This document shows, in pieces, positions 1 through 5,638 of a stretch of DNA of 6,630 bases. The stretch comes from an uncultured Caryophanales bacterium (GTDB taxonomy: Bacteria; Bacillota_I; Bacilli_A; RF39; UBA660). The position numbers and the translations under genes were made by a program. Where the stretch lies: contig CALCBO010000094.1 of assembly GCA_937897245.1 (NCBI GenBank), positions 1 to 6,630 of the forward strand, written 5' to 3'. How positions within the stretch are numbered: the first letter of the stretch is position 1; every line of letters begins with the position of its first letter. Below the pieces are notes generated by a model. That model was not told where the DNA came from. It was given only the letters and a program-made list of their open reading frames with translations, and did no database searches.

Positions 1-138
1 ACTTAACAATGCATCAGCACATAATCTTACATTTACACCTTGAAGTTTTACCATATTACCATTAATATTTACAATTCTAAAAGCTATGTCATGATTATGA
101 GAAATTCTACTAACAATATCCCCAACATTAAAGTTCAA
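1..138 (-). CDS. yabG: YabG-like sporulation protease, N-terminal part (runs off window)
   Basis: Only the first 46 codons are present; the gene continues past position 1. The reading begins LNFNVGDIVSRISHNHDIAF and continues through FRIVNI, VKLQGVNVRLCADALL. From memory this matches the start of B. subtilis YabG (MQFQIGDMVAR..., then FRI and an EVRLIAD segment), a small beta-barrel-like N-terminal region ahead of the cysteine-protease part. YabG is a sporulation-specific protease that trims spore coat proteins in Bacillus and prepro-SleC in Clostridioides difficile. The start is the TTG at 136-138, with GGGAG about eight bases upstream; in-frame GTG (151-153) and TTG (154-156) are open alternatives but overlap the ribosome binding site. 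Position directly after rsmA is the B. subtilis order, which strengthens the call. It suggests sporulation ancestry, but the catalytic part cannot be seen. Confidence 0.75.
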   Translation of the reverse strand, partial: MNFNVGDIVSRISHNHDIAFRIVNINGNMVKLQGVNVRLCADALLS

Positions 139-166
139 AAAATCATCTCCCACCAAAATATATGAT

Positions 167-195
167 AAAAAAAAAGAAATAGAACTCTCTATTTC
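167..195 (-). terminator. Intrinsic terminator after rsmA
   Basis: On the minus strand a perfect 8-bp stem (188-195 pairing with 176-183) closes a 4-base loop and is followed by nine consecutive T (175-167). The rsmA stop codon TAG (189-191) lies inside the 5' arm of the stem, so the terminator overlaps the gene end. Only 28 bases separate the T-run from the yabG start. Confidence 0.85.
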
Positions 196-1004
196 ATTAA
201 CTCATTAGCAATTTTCACAAAAATATCAACACTTAACATTTCTGCTCTAACATTTAAATCATACCCATATTCTTTTAAGACATCTTCAATTATATTTAAA
301 TCATACCCACAACCTATAAAATTATTACGGATAGTCTTCCTTTTAAATCTAAAAGAATTTTTTACTAAATTCTCAAAAAAAACAAAATCTTTTACTTCTA
401 ATTTATCTTTCTTTTCAGTAAATGAAACCACTACACTATCAACTTTAGGTACTGGAACAAACTCCCTCTTAGATACAAAAAATTCTTTTTTAATATAAAA
501 ATAGTAATTTAATAAAACAGTAATAGCTCCAAAACCTCTATTTCCAGGTTTAGTAGTAAATCTATCTCCAACTTCTTTTTGAACCATCATAACTATCTTT
601 TTAAAATTCAAATTAGAATCAATTAATTTAAATAATATAGGAGTAGTAATATAATATGGTACATTACTAACAAAAAATAAATCTTGAAAATCATATCTAG
701 AAATATCTTCTTTTAAATTAGCTTGTAAAAAATCTTGAAACAAAACATCAACATTTGAATAATCTTTTAATTTGAGAAATAATTCATTAGATAAATCTCT
801 ATCTATTTCATAGGCTAAAACATTTTTAGATACATTAGCTAATTCTTTTGTTAGAATAGCTCCTCCTGGACCAACTTCAATAACTAAAGAATTATCTCCT
901 ATTTCAGCTACTTTAACTATTCTTTGAACAATTCTCTTATCTTTAATAAAATTTTGACCAAATTTTTTTTTAAATTTAACATCATACATTTCCATAAAAA
1001 TCAC
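189..1004 (-). CDS. rsmA: 16S rRNA (adenine1518/1519-N6)-dimethyltransferase RsmA (KsgA)
   Basis: RsmA transfers four methyl groups from S-adenosylmethionine to two adjacent adenines in helix 45 of 16S rRNA, a late 30S maturation step in the cytoplasm; its loss gives kasugamycin resistance. Visible hallmarks, numbered from the GTG start: FKKKFGQNF (11-19), SAM-binding motif I EVGPGGAILT (43-52), acidic residues EIDRD (66-70) for the ribose, catalytic NVPYYIT (114-120) in place of the usual NLPYYI, and FVPVPKVDSVVV (182-193). Length of 271 residues is slightly short but complete, with a C-terminal helical domain. The start is ambiguous: GTG at 1002-1004 has AAGGG six bases upstream, while ATG at 993-995 is preceded by GGTGAT and would remove three residues. 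Two TATAAT boxes (1016-1021, 1023-1028) sit just upstream but would give almost no leader. It is followed by yabG, as in B. subtilis; rnmV, the usual upstream neighbour, is absent. Confidence 0.96.
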   Translation of the reverse strand: MIFMEMYDVKFKKKFGQNFIKDKRIVQRIVKVAEIGDNSLVIEVGPGGAILTKELANVSKNVLAYEIDRDLSNELFLKLKDYSNVDVLFQDFLQANLKEDISRYDFQDLFFVSNVPYYITTPILFKLIDSNLNFKKIVMMVQKEVGDRFTTKPGNRGFGAITVLLNYYFYIKKEFFVSKREFVPVPKVDSVVVSFTEKKDKLEVKDFVFFENLVKNSFRFKRKTIRNNFIGCGYDLNIIEDVLKEYGYDLNVRAEMLSVDIFVKIANELMK

Positions 1005-1031
1005 CAGATGCCCTTATTATAAATTATAAGT

Positions 1032-1071
1032 AAAAAAAAAGAAAGAAATTTATGACATTTTCTTCCTTTTT
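1032..1071 (-). terminator. Terminator overlapping the end of the signal peptidase gene
   Basis: On the minus strand 1059-1071 pairs with 1036-1048 over 13 positions, 12 Watson-Crick and one G-U, around a 10-base loop, and a run of T follows (1040-1032). The stem is almost all A-U, so it is weaker than its length suggests. The stop codon TAA (1050-1052) lies in the loop, and the 5' arm is coding sequence. Confidence 0.65.
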
Positions 1072-1658
1072 AAAACAACATAAATTATTCTACAAGAATC
1101 ATACAAAACAAAGATAATTGCTGGTATTACTAAACATATAAAATAATTAATTGGTTTAGCAAAAAAATCTTGTATATAACCAATTTTAGGTATTTTAAAT
1201 AATACTTTTCCATATATATCCCTAGTAGATACAGTAGCCGGATCAATCACTTGATTATTATCACCCTTTGTAGTATAAATAGAATTCTTATCACTAACTC
1301 CCAATTTATCAACAACTCTATGAGTAATAGTTAATCCTTTATAATTAGAATCAGATGATACAAAAGTAATAATATCACCAATCTTATATTTATCATTATC
1401 TACCCTTTTAATTACTATTGCATCATTAATCATAATTGTTGGAACCATACTTGGAGAAACTATTACATATGCACCAAATAAAGGATTTTTATGGTTACTA
1501 CTATTTATATTAAGAAGTAAATCCCCAAAATAAACTGCAATTATCAATACAAAAAGTAACATAAAACCTAATATAGCAATTAAAAAAGCACGAGTAATAA
1601 AATGAACTAAATAATTAATTTTAGATAACAATTCAAAATTATTAAGTTTTTCCTCCAT
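1050..1658 (-). CDS. sipW: SipW-type (ER-like) signal peptidase I
   Basis: A 202-residue membrane serine protease that would cut signal peptides on the outer face of the membrane. Visible features: an N-terminal hydrophobic segment (about 20-46), the nucleophile motif SPSMVPT with Ser70, GDIITF (94-99), THRVV with His113 where classical bacterial enzymes have Lys, box E KGDNN (131-135) with Asp139, a GKVLFKIPKIG segment (150-160), and a second membrane segment (about 171-197). Ser/His rather than Ser/Lys places it with the archaeal/ER-type S26B group that includes B. subtilis SipW, which processes TasA and TapA. The two genes just upstream encode small anchored proteins with TasA-like features, so they are its likely substrates. 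Start ATG has AAGGAG seven bases upstream. A weak terminator and possible promoter separate it from the substrate genes. Confidence is high for the family, moderate for the SipW role. Confidence 0.88.
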   Translation of the reverse strand: MEEKLNNFELLSKINYLVHFITRAFLIAILGFMLLFVLIIAVYFGDLLLNINSSNHKNPLFGAYVIVSPSMVPTIMINDAIVIKRVDNDKYKIGDIITFVSSDSNYKGLTITHRVVDKLGVSDKNSIYTTKGDNNQVIDPATVSTRDIYGKVLFKIPKIGYIQDFFAKPINYFICLVIPAIIFVLYDSCRIIYVVLKRKKMS

Positions 1659-1704
1659 TTAATCACTCCTTATATTACTTATACATATACCAATTATAAT
1701 ACTA

Positions 1705-1733
1705 TATATAAAAAAAAACTATATTTCAGACAA
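1705..1733 (-). promoter_or_regulatory. Candidate promoter for the signal peptidase gene
   Basis: TTGTCT (1728-1733) and TATATA (1705-1710) on the minus strand are separated by 17 bases, in the 107-base gap before the signal peptidase gene. A closer TATAAT (1693-1698) lacks a recognisable -35 at normal spacing. In sequence this AT-rich, chance matches are common. Confidence 0.35.
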
Positions 1734-1763
1734 AAAAAAGAAAAGGTTTACACCTCAACTTTT
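1732..1763 (-). terminator. Weak terminator after the first TasA-like gene
   Basis: On the minus strand 1759-1763 pairs with 1741-1745 and 1757-1758 with 1747-1748, leaving one bulged base, above a T-rich tract interrupted by one C (1744-1732). The hairpin is short, so read-through into the signal peptidase gene is likely. It begins two bases beyond the stop codon. Confidence 0.5.
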
Positions 1764-1765
1764 CA

Positions 1766-2383
1766 TTATTTTGCTTTTCCATTTACATAAACATCTAATC
1801 TATAATTAGCATTTGTCGCAACACTTTTTTCTGATAACCATATTCTTAAACGATAGTTATCGGTAGATTTCTTTGTCTTTTTTACTTTAGTTAAAACCAT
1901 TGAACCTTTCTTTGAACCTAACTCTGTTTCTTCTTTTATACCTTGAAATTCCTTAGGTCCAAATACTTTAGTATATGTTCCATTAGTTTCTTTTTCTAAA
2001 TAAACTCTAACATCATTATCTGAAACTGTTGATTCTTTAATATTTTTTACAACTGAAACTTCATACTCAACTGCTGCTGCATTATCTAAAGAAACATCTA
2101 CGGAAAAATCAAAATATCCACCTTCTAAATCATTCTTCATTCCAACTGCATCAGTAGTAGGTACTGCATTAGTAATACTATATCCTGCAATACTATTAGT
2201 ATAGTTTAAAACAACACTACCACCATGTTCTTCTTGTTCTATAACCTCTTCAGGTTTATTTGCAAAAGCAATAAAACCAATTATTATAAATAAAGCTAAA
2301 AGTGAACATATCACAATCATTATATACAAAAAAGAATTATCTTTCTTTTCATTATTTTCTACCTTTTTATCCTTATCTTCCAT
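1766..2383 (-). CDS. Single-pass exported protein, TasA/camelysin-like candidate (paralogue 1)
   Basis: Not assignable to a named protein. The 205 residues comprise a charged Lys/Glu/Asp-rich N-terminus (1-16), one hydrophobic segment (about 18-41) ending GFIAFANKPEE, an acidic stretch, and an extracellular domain of about 150 residues predicted from its alternating pattern to be beta-rich. IAFA followed by Asn could be a cleavage site. The C-terminal half matches the neighbouring gene: YEVSVV with VRVYLE and NG (107-135), then YRLRIWLSEK (177-186) and YRLDVYVNGKAK (194-205). Long N-terminal charge ahead of the membrane segment is unusual for an ordinary signal peptide. The start ATG has AGGAGG five bases upstream that overlaps the stop codon of the preceding gene, implying translational coupling. 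With the SipW-type peptidase downstream, the best guess is a secreted matrix or surface fibre subunit; a membrane-anchored adhesin-like protein is the alternative. Confidence 0.6.
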   Translation of the reverse strand: MEDKDKKVENNEKKDNSFLYIMIVICSLLALFIIIGFIAFANKPEEVIEQEEHGGSVVLNYTNSIAGYSITNAVPTTDAVGMKNDLEGGYFDFSVDVSLDNAAAVEYEVSVVKNIKESTVSDNDVRVYLEKETNGTYTKVFGPKEFQGIKEETELGSKKGSMVLTKVKKTKKSTDNYRLRIWLSEKSVATNANYRLDVYVNGKAK

Positions 2384-2392
2384 TTAATCCTC

Positions 2393-2971
2393 CTATTTCA
2401 TTCTTACATTTACACGACACTTGAATCCTTCTTCTTCTTTACCAATAGAATAATTATCAGCTATCCACATTCTAAGTTTAAATCTTTTAGTCTCATGAGC
2501 ATTTAATATACCTCTATATAATACTTTTGCTTCAGGTTTATCCGCTAACACTTTTAAACTTTTAAACGAAGGAACAGAATTTAAATCATATGCAGAAAAT
2601 GGTACATCTTTACCATTTGTGAGATATACTTTTATATAATCTTCGCTTATTTCCTTTGCTGATACGGGAACTTTAGTCAGAAACAATTCATAACTAACGT
2701 TTTTATTATTCGGATTAGATATACTAAATTCAGAAAAGCCTTGAACACCATCAACAGTCCCACTACCATCAAAAGTCTTACCAAATTTATCCGCAATAGG
2801 TAAAATATTTTTTAATTCAAGAATATCATCAGTCTTAAATTTTATCTCTAAATCATTAAGATTCTTTGATATATTATCACGAATAAAATATGCCAAAAAG
2901 CCTGTACAAATAAACAAAACACATATTATACCAAGAGCAATAAATATCTCTTTTTTATGATTTCTTAGCAT
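2393..2971 (-). CDS. Single-pass exported protein with SipW-type signal, TasA/camelysin-like candidate (paralogue 2)
   Basis: A 192-residue protein with a short basic N-terminus (MLRNHKKE), one hydrophobic segment (9-29) and an extracellular domain. The end of the hydrophobic segment, TGFLAYFIRDN (23-33), resembles the G-x-x-AYF-x-D pattern seen at cleavage sites of SipW-dependent proteins such as TasA and camelysin. The exported part contains GFSEFSISNPNNKNVSYELF (78-97), similar in layout to the N-N-G-S region of TasA, then IKVYLTNG (113-120), YRGIL (152-156), FKLRMWIADN (164-173) and a final FKCRVNVRMK. These blocks correspond to YEV, VRVYLE, YRLRIWLSE and YRLDVYV in the next gene, so the two are diverged duplicates. 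GGAGG lies six bases before the ATG. It is the first gene of the cassette, with a candidate promoter reaching into tatD. Function as an extracellular fibre or surface protein is inferred from signal type and context only. Confidence 0.65.
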   Translation of the reverse strand: MLRNHKKEIFIALGIICVLFICTGFLAYFIRDNISKNLNDLEIKFKTDDILELKNILPIADKFGKTFDGSGTVDGVQGFSEFSISNPNNKNVSYELFLTKVPVSAKEISEDYIKVYLTNGKDVPFSAYDLNSVPSFKSLKVLADKPEAKVLYRGILNAHETKRFKLRMWIADNYSIGKEEEGFKCRVNVRMK

Positions 2972-2999
2972 ATCACTCCTCCAACCAACTATTATAATT

Positions 3000-3028
3000 A
3001 AGATAACACAAAATCTACTTCAAGTCAA
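3000..3028 (-). promoter_or_regulatory. Candidate promoter for the TasA-like/signal peptidase cassette
   Basis: TTGACT (3023-3028), 17 bases, then TATCTT (3000-3005) preceded by TGT, an extended -10 arrangement. The -35 lies inside the last codons of tatD and the start site would fall near 2993, leaving a leader of about 22 bases with a strong GGAGG. A TATAAT at 2991-2996 is an alternative -10 but has no well-spaced -35. No terminator is visible after tatD, so transcription from upstream may also enter. Confidence 0.5.
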
Positions 3029-3770
3029 ACAAAGAAAAAGTATTAAAAATAGTCTTTTTAGATACTTCTGTAGTTGGTATTGAAAGTATTTCAGATATTC
3101 TATCTGCAATATAAGGAATATATTTTGAAGAGTTCTTCTTACCCCTATAAGGTTCAGGAGTTAAATAAGGAGAATCAGTTTCTAATATAATATTATCTAT
3201 TCCAATAGCTTCAACTACTTTATATAAATTACTATTCTTAAAAGTTACTACTCCTCCTATTCCTAAGTAATATCCCATAGAAACATATTTCTTAGCAGTT
3301 TCAATACTACCACTAAAACAATGAATATCTCCAATTACCTCTGGAAATTCTTTTAAAATTGAAATAGTATCACTAGTCGCATCACGTGAATGTATAACAA
3401 CTGGCAAATTATATTTATGAGCTAATTTCATTTGCTTATGAAAAAGATTTTTCTGTTTTTCAATATCATCCTTACCATAATGATAATCTAACCCTATCTC
3501 ACCAATTCCTACTACTTTATCAGATAATATCTGTTTTTCTAATAAAATAAGATCATCATCAGTAGTAATTGCTGCTTCACTAGGATGATAACCTATTGTC
3601 GCAAAAACATCATCATACTTCTTAGCCAATTCTAAAGACTCTATAATACTCCTTTTAGTACAACCAGAAATAATAATTTTATCAATCCCTGCTTTTCTAT
3701 TTTCTTCTATAACTAAATCTATATCATCATAATCATCATAAGATAAATGACAATGAGTATCAATATACAT
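3015..3770 (-). CDS. tatD: TatD-family metal-dependent deoxyribonuclease
   Basis: TatD proteins are TIM-barrel metallohydrolases of the amidohydrolase group with 3'-5' DNA exonuclease activity; some members have D-aminoacyl-tRNA deacylase activity. All expected metal ligands are visible in 251 residues: THCH (His6, His8), GEIGLD (Glu91), VIHSRD (His127), IHCFSG (His150) and ETDSPYL (Asp199), followed by the usual PYRGKKN segment. The length is typical and the protein looks complete. The ATG start has GGAGG seven bases upstream. It lies 42 bases after metG, separated by a terminator and with no space for a separate promoter, so expression probably relies on read-through of the metG terminator. 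metG followed by tatD is the B. subtilis metS-yabD order. The physiological substrate cannot be decided from sequence. Confidence 0.95.
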   Translation of the reverse strand: MYIDTHCHLSYDDYDDIDLVIEENRKAGIDKIIISGCTKRSIIESLELAKKYDDVFATIGYHPSEAAITTDDDLILLEKQILSDKVVGIGEIGLDYHYGKDDIEKQKNLFHKQMKLAHKYNLPVVIHSRDATSDTISILKEFPEVIGDIHCFSGSIETAKKYVSMGYYLGIGGVVTFKNSNLYKVVEAIGIDNIILETDSPYLTPEPYRGKKNSSKYIPYIADRISEILSIPTTEVSKKTIFNTFSLFDLK

Positions 3771-3793
3771 CTTATCTCCTCCAATCTAAATTG

Positions 3794-3821
3794 AAAAAAT
3801 AGAGACAATTCTCTACTTTTT
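3794..3821 (-). terminator. Intrinsic terminator between metG and tatD
   Basis: On the minus strand 3810-3821 pairs with 3794-3805 across 12 positions (11 Watson-Crick, one G-U) around a 4-base loop; six T on the 3' side belong to the paired arm and would act as the U-tract. The metG stop codon TAG (3813-3815) lies inside the stem. The tatD ribosome binding site follows within 15 bases, so the hairpin may attenuate rather than abolish downstream transcription. Confidence 0.75.
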
Positions 3822-5354
3822 CACATCAATTCTCATAAATAAAGGACTAGGTTCACCTAATTCATAAGAATTATCTTCAAGATACTTAAAACTATCTTTA
3901 TTATTATTTATCTGTTCTTTCATTTTATCACTAGTATCAGGTAAGAATGGATAAATAAAGATAGCACTAACTCTAATAGCTTCCAATAAATTATAAAGTA
4001 CTGTCATCAATCTATCACTTAAAGATTCATCTTTAGCTAAAATCCAAGGAGTGGTCTCATCTATATACTTATTACTAGAACGTAACAAAGAGAAAACATC
4101 TCCTATAGCTTCACTTATCTGTAATTCATCCATATGCTTAACAACCTTTTCTTCTAATGAATCTATCTGATTAATAAACTTTTTATCAACATCTTCATAA
4201 ATCTTTTTATTAACAATTTTACCATCAAAATATTTATTAGCCATTGAAATAGTTCTTTGAACTAAATTACCTAAAATATTAGCTAAATCACTATTTATCC
4301 TCTCTATTAATAAATCACGAGTAAACACACCATCACTAGCAAAAGGAATTTCATGTAAGAAATAGTATCTAACTGCATCTACCCCAAATTCTTCTACTAA
4401 ATCATCAGCATATATAACATTACCCCTAGACTTACTCATCTTTCCATCCCCCACAATTAACCAAGGATGTCCAAATACTTTTTTAGGTAATTCTACTCCT
4501 AAACTCATCAAGAAACAAGGCCAGTAAATAGTATGAAAACGAATAATATCTTTACCAATTAAATGTAAATCTGCAGGCCACCACTTATTAAAATCAGCTG
4601 TTTCATGTTCATCAACGTCATAACCAATATTAGTAATATAATTAGTAAGTGCATCAAGCCAAACATAAACAACATGTTTTGGATCAAAATCAACAGGTAT
4701 ACCCCATGAAAAAGCAGTTCTAGAAACACATAAATCTTGTAAACCAGGTTTAATAAAATTATTTAACATTTCATTTTTCCTAGATTCAGGTTGAATAAAA
4801 TCAGGATGACTTTCTATATAATCCTCTAATTGCTTTTGATATTTGCTTAATCTAAAGAAATATGCTTCCTCAGATTTTTTTTCAACTACTCTTCCACAAT
4901 CTGGACAAACAACTTCACCAACATCATTTTTTACAACCTGTGAATCAGTCCAAAAAGATTCATCTGGTGTACAATACCATCCTTCATATTTTCCTAAGTA
5001 AATATCGCCTTGATCATACATTTTTTTGAAGATATGCTGTACAACTTTCTCATGTTGTTTATCAGTAGTTCTCACAAACTTATCATATGAAGTATTCATT
5101 AAATCCCAAATATCTTTGATTTCTGAAGCAACTTCATCAACAAACTCCTTAGGTGAAACACCCTTCTCTTTAGCTTTTAATTCAATTTTTTCACCATGCT
5201 CATCAGTACCAGTTTGTAAATAAACATCATAACCTTGTAGACGTTTAAATCTAGCAATTGCATCAGCAAGTACAATTTCATAAGTATTACCAATATGTGG
5301 TTTACCAGAAGTATAAGCAATTGCTGTTGAAATATAATACTTTTCTTTATTCAT
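3813..5354 (-). CDS. metG: Methionine--tRNA ligase (short form without C-terminal tRNA-binding domain)
   Basis: Class I synthetase that activates methionine with ATP and charges tRNA-Met in the cytoplasm. Numbered from an upstream ATG at 5358-5360: signature PHIGN (21-25), connective-domain zinc knuckle, anticodon-side helices, and KMSKS (307-311). The knuckle reads C130-x2-D133 and C152-x2-C155, so one of four cysteines is Asp. Family members in Staphylococcus have lost all of these cysteines, so this looks like an intermediate state. The protein ends just after the anticodon-binding helical domain and lacks the roughly 100-residue C-terminal EMAP/Trbp111-like domain of Bacillus MetS. The ATG at 5352-5354 is preferred because GGAGGG (5361-5366) directly abuts the upstream ATG but lies six bases from this one; the protein is then 513 residues. 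A methionine T-box leader precedes it and a terminator overlaps its stop. Confidence 0.96.
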   Translation of the reverse strand: MNKEKYYISTAIAYTSGKPHIGNTYEIVLADAIARFKRLQGYDVYLQTGTDEHGEKIELKAKEKGVSPKEFVDEVASEIKDIWDLMNTSYDKFVRTTDKQHEKVVQHIFKKMYDQGDIYLGKYEGWYCTPDESFWTDSQVVKNDVGEVVCPDCGRVVEKKSEEAYFFRLSKYQKQLEDYIESHPDFIQPESRKNEMLNNFIKPGLQDLCVSRTAFSWGIPVDFDPKHVVYVWLDALTNYITNIGYDVDEHETADFNKWWPADLHLIGKDIIRFHTIYWPCFLMSLGVELPKKVFGHPWLIVGDGKMSKSRGNVIYADDLVEEFGVDAVRYYFLHEIPFASDGVFTRDLLIERINSDLANILGNLVQRTISMANKYFDGKIVNKKIYEDVDKKFINQIDSLEEKVVKHMDELQISEAIGDVFSLLRSSNKYIDETTPWILAKDESLSDRLMTVLYNLLEAIRVSAIFIYPFLPDTSDKMKEQINNNKDSFKYLEDNSYELGEPSPLFMRIDVKK

Positions 5355-5360
5355 ATTCAT

Positions 5361-5588
5361 CCCTCCAAAAAAAAATTATTATAAATATAAGGACGACTTA
5401 ATCGCGGTACCACCTTATTTTATAATAATAATTATTATACACTTAAATAGTTAACGCCTATCTACGCTTATACCTACATATCGATATAAGAGTTCAGAAG
5501 CCATACTATTATAATCAATTTATCCCCTTTTTCACCAAACAAGAGTTCTCTGTAAATAAACTATGATTATATAGCTCTTCATCAACAC
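5361..5588 (-). promoter_or_regulatory. T-box riboswitch leader of metG (tRNA-Met responsive)
   Basis: The RNA senses uncharged tRNA through its anticodon and free CCA end. Stem I: GAAG (5577-5580) pairs with CTTC (5497-5500), and TATAATCA (5564-5571) pairs with TGATTATA (5510-5517). Between these helices the 3' side holds a 9-base loop containing AUG (5502-5504), the specifier expected for methionine. The distal arm contains AGAGAAC and GTTTGGTGAAAA (about 5534-5550), like the conserved AG bulge and apical-loop motifs. The T-box motif AAGGTGGTACCGCG spans 5403-5416; its UGGU (5409-5412) can pair with the ACCA end of a tRNA with A73. A small antiterminator follows (AAGG 5413-5416 with CCTT 5389-5392). 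The end at 5588 is the predicted transcription start. Uncharged tRNA-Met is expected to raise metG expression. Confidence 0.93.
5367..5429 (-). terminator. Regulated terminator of the metG T-box
   Basis: On the minus strand 5413-5429 pairs with 5375-5392 (17 pairs with one extra base on the 3' side), followed by a nine-T run at 5367-5375 whose first T is in the stem. The metG ribosome binding site starts immediately after. Unusually, the stem encloses the antiterminator region instead of starting from its 3' half, and its top four pairs are the same AAGG/CCTT helix. Confidence 0.8.
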
Positions 5589-5594
5589 ATTTAA

Positions 5595-5622
5595 AATATA
5601 TCATATTGTAACACAACACCAA
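5595..5622 (-). promoter_or_regulatory. metG promoter
   Basis: TTGGTG (5617-5622), 16 bases, then TATATT (5595-5600) preceded by TGA, giving an extended -10. Predicted transcription start is near 5588, a short distance before stem I of the T-box leader, which fits the usual layout. Confidence 0.6.
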
Positions 5623-5638
5623 AATAGTTGCAACTATT
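5623..5638. repeat. 16-bp perfect palindrome upstream of the metG promoter
   Basis: AATAGTTG followed by its exact complement CAACTATT; as RNA it gives a 6-bp stem with a TGCA loop. It contains the stop codon TAG (5634-5636) of the upstream unknown gene and abuts the metG -35. Only four T follow it, so it is a marginal terminator for that gene; an operator is another reading. Confidence 0.6.

Noticed and set aside
157..164. CATATATT on the minus strand resembling a mother-cell sigma (SigE/SigK) -10 box before yabG
   Set aside because: A start about seven bases downstream would leave the ribosome binding site at the very 5' end of the transcript, and no matching -35 is visible in the T-rich terminator region.
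1016..1028. Two overlapping-range TATAAT boxes before rsmA as promoter
   Set aside because: Start sites from either would fall at or after the AAGGG ribosome binding site and no -35 is seen; such boxes arise readily in this AT-rich sequence.
5026..5223. Plus-strand open frame of 65 codons
   Set aside because: It lies wholly inside metG on the opposite strand, has no ribosome binding site and no recognisable protein features; it is a shadow of the real gene.
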